Made by a program: the position numbers and the translations under genes
The notes under the pieces: generated by a model
Told to the model about the DNA's origin: nothing
Seen by the model: only the letters and a program-made list of their open reading frames with translations
Database searches by the model: none
Part shown: in pieces, positions 44,602 to 53,917 of the stretch
Layout: every line of letters starts with the position of its first letter
Numbering within the stretch: position 1 is the first letter of the stretch
NCBI GenBank assembly: GCA_039029355.1
Contig: JBCCGI010000039.1
Location: 1-64,000 of the forward strand
Direction: 5' to 3'
Source: JBCCGI01 sp039029355
GTDB lineage: Bacteria; Planctomycetota; UBA1135; GCA-002686595
Length of the DNA: 64,000 nt

Positions 44602-45825
44602 ATGTCGTCCTCCCTGGCAGGGGGAACGCTCGTGCGTGTCCTTGGATTCATCCTTCTAACCCTCCCCGCACTCACCACCGGCTGCGCCTCGCCGGGGTTG
44701 GGGACGTTGCCCGGCATCGGGCAGCTGACGGGGAGCGGCGCGACGGCCCGGAGGCATGTGCTGGACCTCCAGCCGGGCCCGCTGGCGGAGCCCAGGTTCG
44801 ATCAGGCCGCGGTCGCCCCGGCCCTGCCCCCCGCGGGCCCGATCGAGCCCGCCGAGCCGCGCCACGGCATCCTGAACGGCCGCACGGGTGTGTCCGAGTC
44901 CCCCGAGACCGCGGCGATCGTCGTGGGCCGGGGCCCGGAGCAGGCACGCGTTCCGGACGGGGTGTCGGAGCTCGTCGAGATCGACGCGCCGAGCCCCGAG
45001 CCCAACGCGGAGCCGACGCCGGCCGACCCCGTCGCGCCCGTCGTCCCCGCCCCCGTGCGCCTGCCCGAGCCGGAGCTCCTGTCCGCCCAGGCCCTGCTCG
45101 GCTCCCCGGTTCGGCTGCCCGACGGCTCGGTGGCGGGCCGGCTCAAGGACCTGCTCATCACCAGCGGTGCGGACGGCGGGCAGATCACCGGGGTGATCCT
45201 CGACCCCGCTCCCGGCGCCGAGGGCGTCGCGAAGTTCGTCGAGGTCAGCGCGATCGATTGGGCTTCCGACGGCGACGGGCTCTGGCTGAACCTGGCCCCC
45301 TCCGCCCTCGCGAAGGTCGACCTGCGCGACCTGATCTCAGGCGAGGGGATCCAGACGATCGAGGGTCTCATCACCGAGTTCGACCTCGACGCGTCGAGCC
45401 CCGAGGGCGCGCTGGTGCTCAAGGTGCGCGACGACAAGAACATCCTCCACCGCGTCCACGTCGCGGCGCCGTCGCTCGTGCAGGAGCAGCTCCCCGGGTC
45501 GATCCAGGACAAAAAGGCGAAGGTCGAGGGCGTCCTGACGCGCGACGAGCGCGGCAAGGTCGTCGTCGCCACGGCGCTCGAGCTGGACGACACGCGCGTC
45601 CAGGTGCGCGGCCCCGAGGGCGACATCGACTGGGTCGGAATCGCGACGCACCTGATGCGCGGTCGAGAGCTGCTCCAGAGCAGCGTTTTCGGCAACACCG
45701 CCGAGGTTTCGCGCTGGCTGGTGAACCGCGAGACCAAGCGGATCGAGTCGATCTGGGTGGTCGAGGACGGGCGCGAGCGCGAGCTCACGTGGGGCGAGAT
45801 GATCGCCGGCAAGGACCGGCCGTAA
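44602..45825 (+). CDS. Lipoprotein with PRC-barrel-like domains
   Basis: A 407-residue protein with a lipoprotein signal (LLTLPALTTGC, Cys28). A GTG at 44632 is an alternative start that keeps the signal. Residues 30-160 are a Pro/Ala-rich, disordered linker. SAQALLGSPVRLPDGSVAGR with LKDLLI starts a PRC-barrel-like beta domain, and the pattern of strands recurs to the end (VEGVLTRDERGKVVVATALE, RRETKRIESIWVVED-like NRETKRIESIWVVEDG). PRC barrels bind partners such as the photosynthetic reaction centre or RimM targets; the ligand here is unknown. It converges on the sensor-kinase gene. Confidence 0.78.
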   Translation: MSSSLAGGTLVRVLGFILLTLPALTTGCASPGLGTLPGIGQLTGSGATARRHVLDLQPGPLAEPRFDQAAVAPALPPAGPIEPAEPRHGILNGRTGVSESPETAAIVVGRGPEQARVPDGVSELVEIDAPSPEPNAEPTPADPVAPVVPAPVRLPEPELLSAQALLGSPVRLPDGSVAGRLKDLLITSGADGGQITGVILDPAPGAEGVAKFVEVSAIDWASDGDGLWLNLAPSALAKVDLRDLISGEGIQTIEGLITEFDLDASSPEGALVLKVRDDKNILHRVHVAAPSLVQEQLPGSIQDKKAKVEGVLTRDERGKVVVATALELDDTRVQVRGPEGDIDWVGIATHLMRGRELLQSSVFGNTAEVSRWLVNRETKRIESIWVVEDGRERELTWGEMIAGKDRP

Positions 45826-45840
45826 GCCGGTAGAGCGCGC

Positions 45841-45855
45841 CCGCGACGCTCGCGG
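45841..45855. terminator. Small hairpin between convergent genes
   Basis: CCGCGA-CGC-TCGCGG is a perfect 6-bp inverted repeat with a 3-nt loop in the 38-nt gap between the lipoprotein and sensor-kinase stops. It could act in both directions but lacks a T-run on the plus side. Confidence 0.3.
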
Positions 45856-45863
45856 AATTCGGG

Positions 45864-47330
45864 CTAGAGCGCCTCTTCCAACCGCGCCGGCAGCACGACC
45901 AGGAACGAGCTCCCGCCTCCCTCGCGCCCCTCGACGCGCACCGAGCCGCCGTGGACGCGCACCACGTCGTGGGCGATGGCCAGGCCGAGGCCGGTTCCGC
46001 GCTCGCGTTGCTCGTCGGCGTCCGGCACCTGGATGAAGCGCTCGAAGACGCGCTCGCGGTACTCCTCGGGGATGCCGGGGCCGCGGTCGCGGACGGCGAT
46101 GCGCACCTCGTTGCCGTAGCGGCCGGCCTCGATGGCGATGGCCTCGTCCGGCGGCGAGTGCGCGATCGCGTTGCGGACCAGGTTGTCGATCACGGTCTGC
46201 AGCAGCTCGGTGTCGCCGCTGACGACGGGCTCGAGCATCTCGCCGTCGCCGTTCGCCGCCGCGGCGTCCTCGGGCTCGTCCAGCTTGGCGATCAGCCGCA
46301 CGCCCTTCTTCTCGGCCAGCACGCTGCCGTGCTGCACGGCCTGCAGGACGAGATCGTGCACCAGCACCGCGGGCATCGGCCGGTTGCCGGTGAGCTGGGC
46401 GCGGGCGAGCACCAGGAAGCTCTCGACGATGCGGCTGAGGCGCTTGAGCTCGCGCTCGGCGTGGTCGGCAAAGGCGACCGCATCCTCGGGGGTGCGGGTG
46501 CCCATGCGCGCGACCTGCGCCTGCAGCAGCAGCACCGCGAGCGGCGTCTTCAGCTCGTGGGAGACGTTGCTGACGAACTGATCCTGCGAGCGATAGCCCG
46601 CCTCCAAGCGCTCCAGGGCATGGTTGAGCTCCTCCGCCAGGCGCGAGATCTCGACGTCGCTCGCGGCCGCGTCGAAGCGTCGGCCGAGGCGCGCGGGCGA
46701 CACGCTGCGCGCGGCGAGCGCGAGCCGATCGAGCGGCTTCACCGCGCGCCCCGCGATGATCCATGCGGCGGCGACCGCCGCCAGCACGCCGACCGGTGCG
46801 CCGATGAAGAACAGGTCGAAGAAGGTCTCGATCACACCGGCCTCGGCGCTCTCCACGATGCCGACCTGCAGCAGGAAGTCGCCGTCGGGATGGCGGAAGG
46901 GAACCGTGACGAGCTGGATCGGCGTCGGCTTGCCGGTGACGCGCTCGGCCTCGTCGTCGCCCATCAGCCGGTGGACCGGGACGACCGGGCCGGTGGGCAC
47001 CGCCTCCCAGTCGTCGAAGGGCAGCTCGTCCACGCCGACGATCCCGGTCTTGCAGAACACCTTCCCCGTCTGATCACGGACCGCGGCGAGGCGGATCCCG
47101 ACGTCCTTCGGGATCTCGCCGGCGAGCTCCTCGTCGGTCCAGCCGATCTCCGCCGTGATGATGTTGTCCGCCATCGAGCCGGCGATCTCGGTGCGCGAGT
47201 CCTGCAGCGTGCGGTCGATCGCGTCGCGCCGGAAGTAGACCGCCAGCGCGATCAGGACCGTCTGGAGCCCAAAGAAGACGAGGACGTACCAGACGGTGAG
47301 CTTGAGCCGAAGGGAGCGCGCGCGGTTCAC
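45864..47330 (-). CDS. Two-component sensor histidine kinase
   Basis: A 488-residue inner-membrane sensor. Two transmembrane segments (about 10-32 and 170-192) flank a 135-residue periplasmic sensor domain of unknown ligand. A HAMP segment follows (GRAVKPLDRLALAARSVSPA), then the HisKA box QFVSNVSHELKTPLAVLLLQ with His258. The HATPase domain shows the N box (DNLVRNAIAHSPPD), G1 box (VRDRGPGIPEEYRERVFERF) and G2 box (RGTGLGLAIAHDVVRVHGG). It lies 18 nt downstream of its response-regulator gene, on the same strand. Confidence 0.95.
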   Translation of the reverse strand: MNRARSLRLKLTVWYVLVFFGLQTVLIALAVYFRRDAIDRTLQDSRTEIAGSMADNIITAEIGWTDEELAGEIPKDVGIRLAAVRDQTGKVFCKTGIVGVDELPFDDWEAVPTGPVVPVHRLMGDDEAERVTGKPTPIQLVTVPFRHPDGDFLLQVGIVESAEAGVIETFFDLFFIGAPVGVLAAVAAAWIIAGRAVKPLDRLALAARSVSPARLGRRFDAAASDVEISRLAEELNHALERLEAGYRSQDQFVSNVSHELKTPLAVLLLQAQVARMGTRTPEDAVAFADHAERELKRLSRIVESFLVLARAQLTGNRPMPAVLVHDLVLQAVQHGSVLAEKKGVRLIAKLDEPEDAAAANGDGEMLEPVVSGDTELLQTVIDNLVRNAIAHSPPDEAIAIEAGRYGNEVRIAVRDRGPGIPEEYRERVFERFIQVPDADEQRERGTGLGLAIAHDVVRVHGGSVRVEGREGGGSSFLVVLPARLEEAL

Positions 47331-47348
47331 GCGGAGCCTCCCGCCGAC

Positions 47349-48032
47349 CTACTCCGCTTCCCCCGACACCCCGAAGCGATACCCCATACCGACGACGGTA
47401 TGGATCAGCGGGGGATCGAAGTCGCGGTCGACCTTCTTGCGCAGAGCCGAGATGTAGACGTCGATGACGTTGCTCGTCGGCTCGTAGCTGATGTCCCAGA
47501 CCTTCTGCGCGATCGTCATCCGATCGAGCACGCGGTCGGGGTTGCGCATCAGGAACTCAAGCAGCGCGAACTCCTTCGCCGAGAGCTTGATCTTCTGCCC
47601 GTCGCGCTCGACCGCGCGACGCAGCAGATCGAGCTCGAGGCCTCCGAGCGACAGCCGCGTCGCCTCGGACGCGTTGCCGCGGCGCAGGAGCGCCCGCACG
47701 CGCGCCAGCAGCTCTTCGAAGTCGAAGGGCTTGGTGAGGTAGTCGTCGGCCCCCGCGTCCAACCCGGCGATTTTGTCCGCCGTGCTGGAGAGGGCCGTGA
47801 GCATGAGTACGTGGGTCGTGATCTTGCGCCGCCGCAGGTTTCGACACAGGTCGACACCGTCGCGGTCGGGCAGCATGACGTCCAGAACGACCAGATCGTA
47901 GGGCTCCACGGCGGCGAGCTCCTCGCCTTCAAAACCGCGGTGTACGATATCTACGCTGTACCCATGCTCTCGCAGGCCGCGGCCGATGGCCGCCGCCATG
48001 TCGGGGTTGTCTTCGATGACGAGGATTCGCAA
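47349..48032 (-). CDS. OmpR/PhoB-family response regulator
   Basis: A 227-residue DNA-binding regulator. The likely start is a TTG at 48032, which gives LRILVIEDNPDMAAAIGRGL at the N-terminus. Phospho-acceptor Asp51 is in LVVLDVMLPDRDG, and the conserved Lys is in DYLTKPFDFEELLARVRALL. The C-terminal winged helix has LSAKEFALLEFLMRNPDRVL and the recognition-wing end NVIDVYISALRKKVD with VVGMGYRFG. It is the first gene of the two-gene operon with the sensor kinase. A divergent PRC-barrel gene lies 204 nt upstream and may be a target. Confidence 0.95.
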   Translation of the reverse strand: MRILVIEDNPDMAAAIGRGLREHGYSVDIVHRGFEGEELAAVEPYDLVVLDVMLPDRDGVDLCRNLRRRKITTHVLMLTALSSTADKIAGLDAGADDYLTKPFDFEELLARVRALLRRGNASEATRLSLGGLELDLLRRAVERDGQKIKLSAKEFALLEFLMRNPDRVLDRMTIAQKVWDISYEPTSNVIDVYISALRKKVDRDFDPPLIHTVVGMGYRFGVSGEAE

Positions 48033-48236
48033 CGCTCTAGGGGCCTCTCTTAGGCCGGAACGGCGAGCATCTTATCGCCGGGCAGGGCGCGCGTCTCGTC
48101 TCTGGGCTTTCCTGGCTCCAACGAGGGGAGGTGATGGTGGATTCATTTCCGTTTCACCGCGGGCTCAGCACCTCCGCCTAAGAATCTAGTGTCCGGAGGC
48201 GCTCCCCCCCGGGCGCCCCTCAGAGAGGACCCCCCA

Positions 48237-49124
48237 ATGAGCCTCCCCCGCCTTGCCCTTCTCCTTGCGCTCGCGGCCCCCGCCGCGCTGCTCTCCGCCG
48301 TACCCGCGGAGGCGCAGCAGCAGCAGCAGGGAAGGAACGCCCGCAATGCGGCCCCTCAGGAGCCTTCCCCGCTGGCCCGCCTGGACATCGGGCCCAAGGC
48401 GGTCCTCCTGAACCACCACGAAGAGCACGTCGGCTGGATCGGCGATTACGTGATCGACGCGGCCAGCGGGCGCGTGCTCTTCTGCGTGGTCAACATCCCC
48501 TCGCACCCCTCGCGGGTGCGGCCGGTGCTGGTGCCCTACCGCGCCCTCCACTACAGCGAGAGACGAGCACTGCTGACGCTGCCGGTGCCGCTGACCGAGG
48601 TCCAGGAGCTCCCCGACTTCGAGCCGGCCCGGGTCCAGCAGCTGAGCGATCGCGAGCGCTCGACTCCCGTGGAGGCGCGCGCCGCGTCCCAGGAAAAGAA
48701 AGCGCGCGAAGCGGGCACCGCACCGGCCAACCTGCTCGCGTCGGAGATGATCGGCAAGCCGATCGTCGCCGGCGACGTGGCGGTCGGCGTGGTCGGCCGG
48801 CTGGTGCTCGACCCCAAGGAAGGCGCGGTGCCGTACGTGTTCGCCAAGCCGACCAAGCTCGAGCCCGAGGCCCCGATCCTTCCGTGGACCGCGCTCAAGC
48901 GCGACCCGGCGGGCCGCTTCGCGACGCGCAAGTCGGCCAAGGAGATGGAGAAGGCGCCGCGCATGGCGAACATCCGTGCGCTCGAGCAGCCCGCGCTGCG
49001 CAAGCAGATCCGCGCCTTCTACAACGCCAACAAGAAGAAGCCGTCCGGCAACAAGGCCAAGGGCGGCAAGGCCAAGAAGAACAACAACAAGAAGAAGGAG
49101 CCCAAGCAGAACGGCGAGGGCTGA
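48237..49124 (+). CDS. Secreted PRC-barrel protein with Lys/Asn-rich tail
   Basis: A 295-residue protein from the ATG at 48237, preceded by AGAGAGGA. It has a clear signal peptide (LALLLALAAPAALLSAVPAEA), a Gln-rich start, and two PRC-barrel-like modules: VLLNHHEEHVGWIGDYVIDA with GRVLFCVV, and ASEMIGKPIVAGDVAVGVVG with GAVPYVFAKP. The last 40 residues are very basic (KKKPSGNKAKGGKAKKNNN), as in proteins that bind acidic polymers or the cell surface. The response regulator starts 204 nt away on the other strand. Confidence 0.8.
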   Translation: MSLPRLALLLALAAPAALLSAVPAEAQQQQQGRNARNAAPQEPSPLARLDIGPKAVLLNHHEEHVGWIGDYVIDAASGRVLFCVVNIPSHPSRVRPVLVPYRALHYSERRALLTLPVPLTEVQELPDFEPARVQQLSDRERSTPVEARAASQEKKAREAGTAPANLLASEMIGKPIVAGDVAVGVVGRLVLDPKEGAVPYVFAKPTKLEPEAPILPWTALKRDPAGRFATRKSAKEMEKAPRMANIRALEQPALRKQIRAFYNANKKKPSGNKAKGGKAKKNNNKKKEPKQNGEG

Positions 49125-49139
49125 ACCAGAGCAGGCAGC

Positions 49140-49162
49140 GACGGGCGGAAGCCCCGCCCGTC
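49140..49162 (+). terminator. Hairpin after PRC-barrel gene
   Basis: GACGGGCGG and CCGCCCGTC form a perfect 9-bp stem around an AAGCC loop, 15 nt after the stop of the secreted PRC-barrel gene. A pyrimidine-rich TCCTCCGTCC follows. It is the first of three strong hairpins in this 226-nt convergent gap. Confidence 0.55.
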
Positions 49163-49260
49163 CTCCGTCCGCGTCCAAGGCGCTCCTCCGCGCGAGCGGT
49201 GGGGCCTAGTGGGTGAGAGCGTGGACGGAAGGGCGAGCAGGGCTTCGTCGCAGCCGGAGC

Positions 49261-49290
49261 GACGTCGCCCGGTTTCGGCCGGGCGGCGTC
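49261..49290. terminator. Hairpin in convergent gap
   Basis: GACGTCGCCCGG and CCGGGCGGCGTC pair over 12 bp with one wobble around TTTCGG. It lies midway between the PRC-barrel and M32 genes and may serve either. Confidence 0.45.
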
Positions 49291-49309
49291 CTCCTCCATC
49301 TTGAGGGTC

Positions 49310-49338
49310 GCCGTCCCCCGCGGTCGCGGGCGGACGGC
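49310..49338 (-). terminator. Hairpin after M32 carboxypeptidase gene
   Basis: GCCGTCCCCCGCG and CGCGGG-C-GGACGGC form a 13-bp stem with one bulged C and a GT loop. It begins 12 nt after the stop of the M32 gene on the minus strand, where a terminator is expected. Confidence 0.5.
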
Positions 49339-49350
49339 GGCCCGCGTTCT

Positions 49351-50865
49351 TCAGACGGCGACGCCGTAGACCTCGCGGGTCGTCGCGCGTACGTAGCTCA
49401 GGAAGGCGTCGGCCGTGATCGGCTTGCCGGTGGCGCGCTCGACCAGCTCGCGCGCGCCGTAGCGGCTGCCGTGGCGGTGGATGTTGTCGCGCAGCCAGGC
49501 CAGCAGCGGCTCTAGCTCGCCGCGACCCAGCTGCTCGTCGAGATCGCCCAGCGCGGCCCGGGCGGCTTCGAAGAGCTGCGCGTTGATCAGGTTGCCGAGG
49601 GCGTAGGTCGGGAAGTAGCCGAAGGCTCCCATCGACCAGTGGATGTCCTGGAGCACGCCGTCCGCCACGTCGTCGGCGCGCACGCCGAGCAGCTCCTCGT
49701 AGGCCGAGTCCCAGGCGCCGGGCAGGTCGCCCACTTCGAGCTCGCCGGCGATCAGCGCGCGCTCGACCTCGTAGCGGACGACGATGTGCAGGTTGTAGGT
49801 CGCCTCGTCGGCCTCGACCCGGATCAGGCTCGGCGCGACGGTGTGCAGCGCCGGGTAGAGCGCGTCGACGGTCACGTCCCGCTTCTCGGGGAAGGTCTCG
49901 TGGAAGAGCGGCAGCGCCCAGCTCCAGAACGCGCGGCTGCGCCCGACCAGGTTCTCCCACAGGCGCGACTGCGACTCGTGGACGCCGAGCGAGACGGCCG
50001 CGCCCAGCGGCGTCCGCGCCCAGCCGGACGGTAGCCCCTGCTCGTACAGGCCGTGGCCGGCCTCGTGCATGATGCCGTAGAGCGCGGGGCGGAAGTCGTC
50101 CTCCTGGAAGCGCCAGGTCAACCGCACGTCGGTCGGGTGGAAGCCGCTGCAGAAGGGATGGGTCGCGCGGTCGAGGCGGCCGGCGTCGAAGTCGAAGCCC
50201 ATCTGCGCCGCGACGCGCTGGCCGAACTCGAGCTGCTTGGTCGGGTCGAAGGCGCCGCGGGCCGGCGACTCGTCGACGCGCACGCCGCTCTCGGCGGCGG
50301 CGTGCACGACCGGGCTGAGCGAGGAGCGGAGCGACGCGAAGAGCGGCGTGAGCTCGGCCTCGGTGGCGCCGGCCTCGTACTCGTCGAGCAGCGCATCGAA
50401 GGGCTTGCCGCTGGCGGTGAGGGGCGCGAGGTGCGCGCCGATCTCGCGCGCGATCGCCACCAGCTCCTCGAGCTCGCGCTCGAACAGCGAGAAGTCCGAG
50501 CTCTTGCGCGCGTTCTGCCAGGCGGCCAGCCCGCGGCTGGACGCCTCGGCCTGGCGCTTGGTCAGCTCGGCCGGCACGCGCGCAGCGCGCTCGATCTGGC
50601 GCCGCGCTTCGCGCACCTGGGCCTCGGCGTCGCTGCCCGGCGCGGCCTCCTCGGCGTACGCCTCCAGCGCGTCGCCGAGCTCGGGTGCGGTCAGCTTGGC
50701 GTGGCGCAGCCCGGCGAGGGTCGCGAGCACCTTGCCGCGAGCTTCCTGCCCCTTGCGGGGCATGTACGTCTCCTGGTCCCACCCGAGCACGCCCGACGCG
50801 GAGGACAGGTCGGCGATCTCGGCCCAGCGCTCGAGAAAGGCGGCTTCTGTGTTGGAATGGCTCAT
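49351..50865 (-). CDS. Metallocarboxypeptidase, family M32 (Taq-type)
   Basis: A 504-residue cytoplasmic zinc carboxypeptidase, close to the usual 500-510. YGIMHEAGHGLYEQGL holds the H267-E-x-x-H271 zinc motif. HPFCSGFHPTDVRLTWR, HESQSRLWENLVGRS and SLIRVEADEATYNLHI are the M32 hallmarks (HPF, DxRxT, HESQ, IRxxAD). The ATG at 50865 matches the family N-terminus (LGWDQETYMP follows at about residue 27); the longer frame to 51030 runs into the divergent gene. It removes C-terminal residues from peptides. Confidence 0.95.
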   Translation of the reverse strand: MSHSNTEAAFLERWAEIADLSSASGVLGWDQETYMPRKGQEARGKVLATLAGLRHAKLTAPELGDALEAYAEEAAPGSDAEAQVREARRQIERAARVPAELTKRQAEASSRGLAAWQNARKSSDFSLFERELEELVAIAREIGAHLAPLTASGKPFDALLDEYEAGATEAELTPLFASLRSSLSPVVHAAAESGVRVDESPARGAFDPTKQLEFGQRVAAQMGFDFDAGRLDRATHPFCSGFHPTDVRLTWRFQEDDFRPALYGIMHEAGHGLYEQGLPSGWARTPLGAAVSLGVHESQSRLWENLVGRSRAFWSWALPLFHETFPEKRDVTVDALYPALHTVAPSLIRVEADEATYNLHIVVRYEVERALIAGELEVGDLPGAWDSAYEELLGVRADDVADGVLQDIHWSMGAFGYFPTYALGNLINAQLFEAARAALGDLDEQLGRGELEPLLAWLRDNIHRHGSRYGARELVERATGKPITADAFLSYVRATTREVYGVAV

Positions 50866-50869
50866 CGTG

Positions 50870-52309
50870 ATGCGAATTGTACGACACAACCCTGCCGGAG
50901 CCCTCCTGCTCGCGGCCTGCGCCGCGGCCCTCACGCTGCCTGGATGCGGGGGCGGGGAGAGCGGCGGCGGGAGCGGTGGCGCCCCCGCGCCCGCGCCCGA
51001 GGCGCACGTCCTCTTGGTCACGGCCGACACGCTCCGGGCCGACCACCTGGACGCCTACGGCGACACCGCCGTGGACACGCCGAACCTGGACGCGCTGCTC
51101 GCGTCCTCGGTGGTGTACCGGAACTCCTGGACCGTCGTTCCGATCACGACGCCGAGCTTGGGCTCGTTGCTCACCTCGCGGATGCCGCGCAACCACGGGG
51201 CGCTGAACAACGGCTACGACCTGTCGTCGCCCGACCCGACGATCCCGATGGCCCTAAAGGAGAGCGGCTGGCGCACGGCCGCCTTCCTCCCCACCTTCCT
51301 GGCGGACAAGACCTCGTTCCGGCGCGGGTTCGACATCTACGAGCATCCGGGCGTCGGCGAGCCGTACCTCTCCGGTGAGGAGCTCGTGCGCCGCGCCACC
51401 GCGTTCATGGACCAGGTGGAGGCCGACGGCGAGTCCTGGTTCGTCTGGGTCCACCTGCTGGAGCCCCACTCGCCCTACGCGCCGGGCGCTGAGCTCGAGG
51501 CCAAATACCTCCCCGAGGGCGCGGTGGTCGAGGAGCGCATGCGCGACGAGACCTACGGCGAGAGCATGCAGCGCGAGGAAGACGAGGTCGAGATCGTGCG
51601 CGGGCTCTACCGCGGCGATGTCGAGCTGACCGACCGCTACCTGGGTCCGCTCTTCGACCGGACGGCGCGCTCGGACGGGAAGGTCGTCACCGTCTTCACC
51701 GCCGACCACGGCGAGATGCTGTACGAGCACGTGAACTACATCGGGCACGCGTGCTGGCTGCACGAGCCGATCCTGCGCGTGCCGCTGGCGATCCACGTCA
51801 GCGACGGCTCACTGCCCGCGGGCACGCGCGACGATCCGGTCAGCCAGCTCGACGTCGCGCCGACGCTCTTGGCGCTGCTCGGCGGCTCGTTCGAGAGCCG
51901 CGACGGCGGGCTGAACCTGCTGGCCGGCTCGGCCCCGGACGACCGGCTGATCGTGCACGAGACCTTCGCGCCGGAGGCCTTCCGCTACAAGATGGCGGTG
52001 CGCTCGGGCGACTGGAAGCTACAGCGGGCTTCGCGCGCGATGGTGCGCGGCTCGACCGCCACCGACTATCGGCTCATCATCGACCTGGCGGCCGACCCGA
52101 CCGAGAGCAGCGTGGCCGACCCGGCCGCCGCCGGAGCCAAGTTCGCCGAGCTGCTCACGGCTTTCGACGCCTGGGCCGCGACCCAGACCGACCCGATGAG
52201 CCACCGCAGCCAGAACCTCGACGCCGAGACGCGCAAGGCCCTGGAGGCCCTGGGCTATGCCCAGGGCGCGATCCGGCCCGACGACGCGAAGATGCTGAAC
52301 CCGCGCTAG
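50870..52309 (+). CDS. Lipoprotein of the sulfatase/phosphatase superfamily with Thr at the nucleophile position
   Basis: A 479-residue protein with a lipoprotein signal (LTLPGC, Cys26) and a Gly/Ala/Pro linker. VLLVTADTLRADHLDAYGD gives the N-terminal metal site, FTADHGEMLYEHVNYIGH the second. Where sulfatases have C-x-P-x-R the sequence is PITTPSLGSLLTSR, so Thr93 stands in for the formylglycine Cys and Leu97 for the Arg. It is therefore unlikely to be a formylglycine sulfatase; a phosphatase, phosphodiesterase or phosphotransferase is more likely. Its start is 4 nt from the divergent M32 start; a GTG at 50867 is also in frame. Confidence 0.87.
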   Translation: MRIVRHNPAGALLLAACAAALTLPGCGGGESGGGSGGAPAPAPEAHVLLVTADTLRADHLDAYGDTAVDTPNLDALLASSVVYRNSWTVVPITTPSLGSLLTSRMPRNHGALNNGYDLSSPDPTIPMALKESGWRTAAFLPTFLADKTSFRRGFDIYEHPGVGEPYLSGEELVRRATAFMDQVEADGESWFVWVHLLEPHSPYAPGAELEAKYLPEGAVVEERMRDETYGESMQREEDEVEIVRGLYRGDVELTDRYLGPLFDRTARSDGKVVTVFTADHGEMLYEHVNYIGHACWLHEPILRVPLAIHVSDGSLPAGTRDDPVSQLDVAPTLLALLGGSFESRDGGLNLLAGSAPDDRLIVHETFAPEAFRYKMAVRSGDWKLQRASRAMVRGSTATDYRLIIDLAADPTESSVADPAAAGAKFAELLTAFDAWAATQTDPMSHRSQNLDAETRKALEALGYAQGAIRPDDAKMLNPR

Positions 52310-52343
52310 GCCGCGCGGGTCGCCTCAGCCGTCCTCGTCGCCG

Positions 52344-53651
<1,308 letters not shown>

Positions 53652-53695
53652 CGCTCGCTTGCTCTCCTCCGGAATCTGGGGGGACTGGGGCCGTC

Positions 53696-53725
53696 AATCT
53701 ACACGGCCCGGGGGGGGCGCCTCAA
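53696..53725 (-). promoter_or_regulatory. Predicted sigma70-type promoter of gltA
   Basis: On the minus strand, TTGAGG (-35) and TAGATT (-10) are separated by 18 nt, each matching four of six consensus bases. Start of transcription would fall about 40 nt before the gltA ATG. A 7-bp inverted repeat, GGGCCGT/ACGGCCC at 53688-53709, overlaps the -10 and start region and could be an operator. The rest of the 266-nt gap shows nothing I can name. Confidence 0.4.
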
Positions 53726-53917
53726 TGGCGGCGGGACTCCTCGATGCCCCGCTCGAGCCGATTCGACCCCAAACAGAGGCGCTGCCTCGGTGAGCCTGGG
53801 GGCAGGCGAGCCGGGCGCGGAGCGCGCCGGAGCTCGGGTCGGACCTCGGTCGGGGGGACTGGGGAGCAGCCGTGCCGGCCGGATTCTAGCCCCGGCTCCG
53901 CGATCCAGGGAGGGCCC

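Noticed and set aside
48134..48181. 15-codon leader-peptide candidate upstream of the PRC-barrel gene
   Set aside because: GGAGG is only 2 nt from the ATG, too close for efficient initiation, and no regulatory codon run or attenuator hairpin is seen.
49030..49120. AAG/AAC-rich tract resembling a simple repeat
   Set aside because: It encodes the Lys/Asn-rich tail of the PRC-barrel protein and stays in frame; not an independent repeat element.
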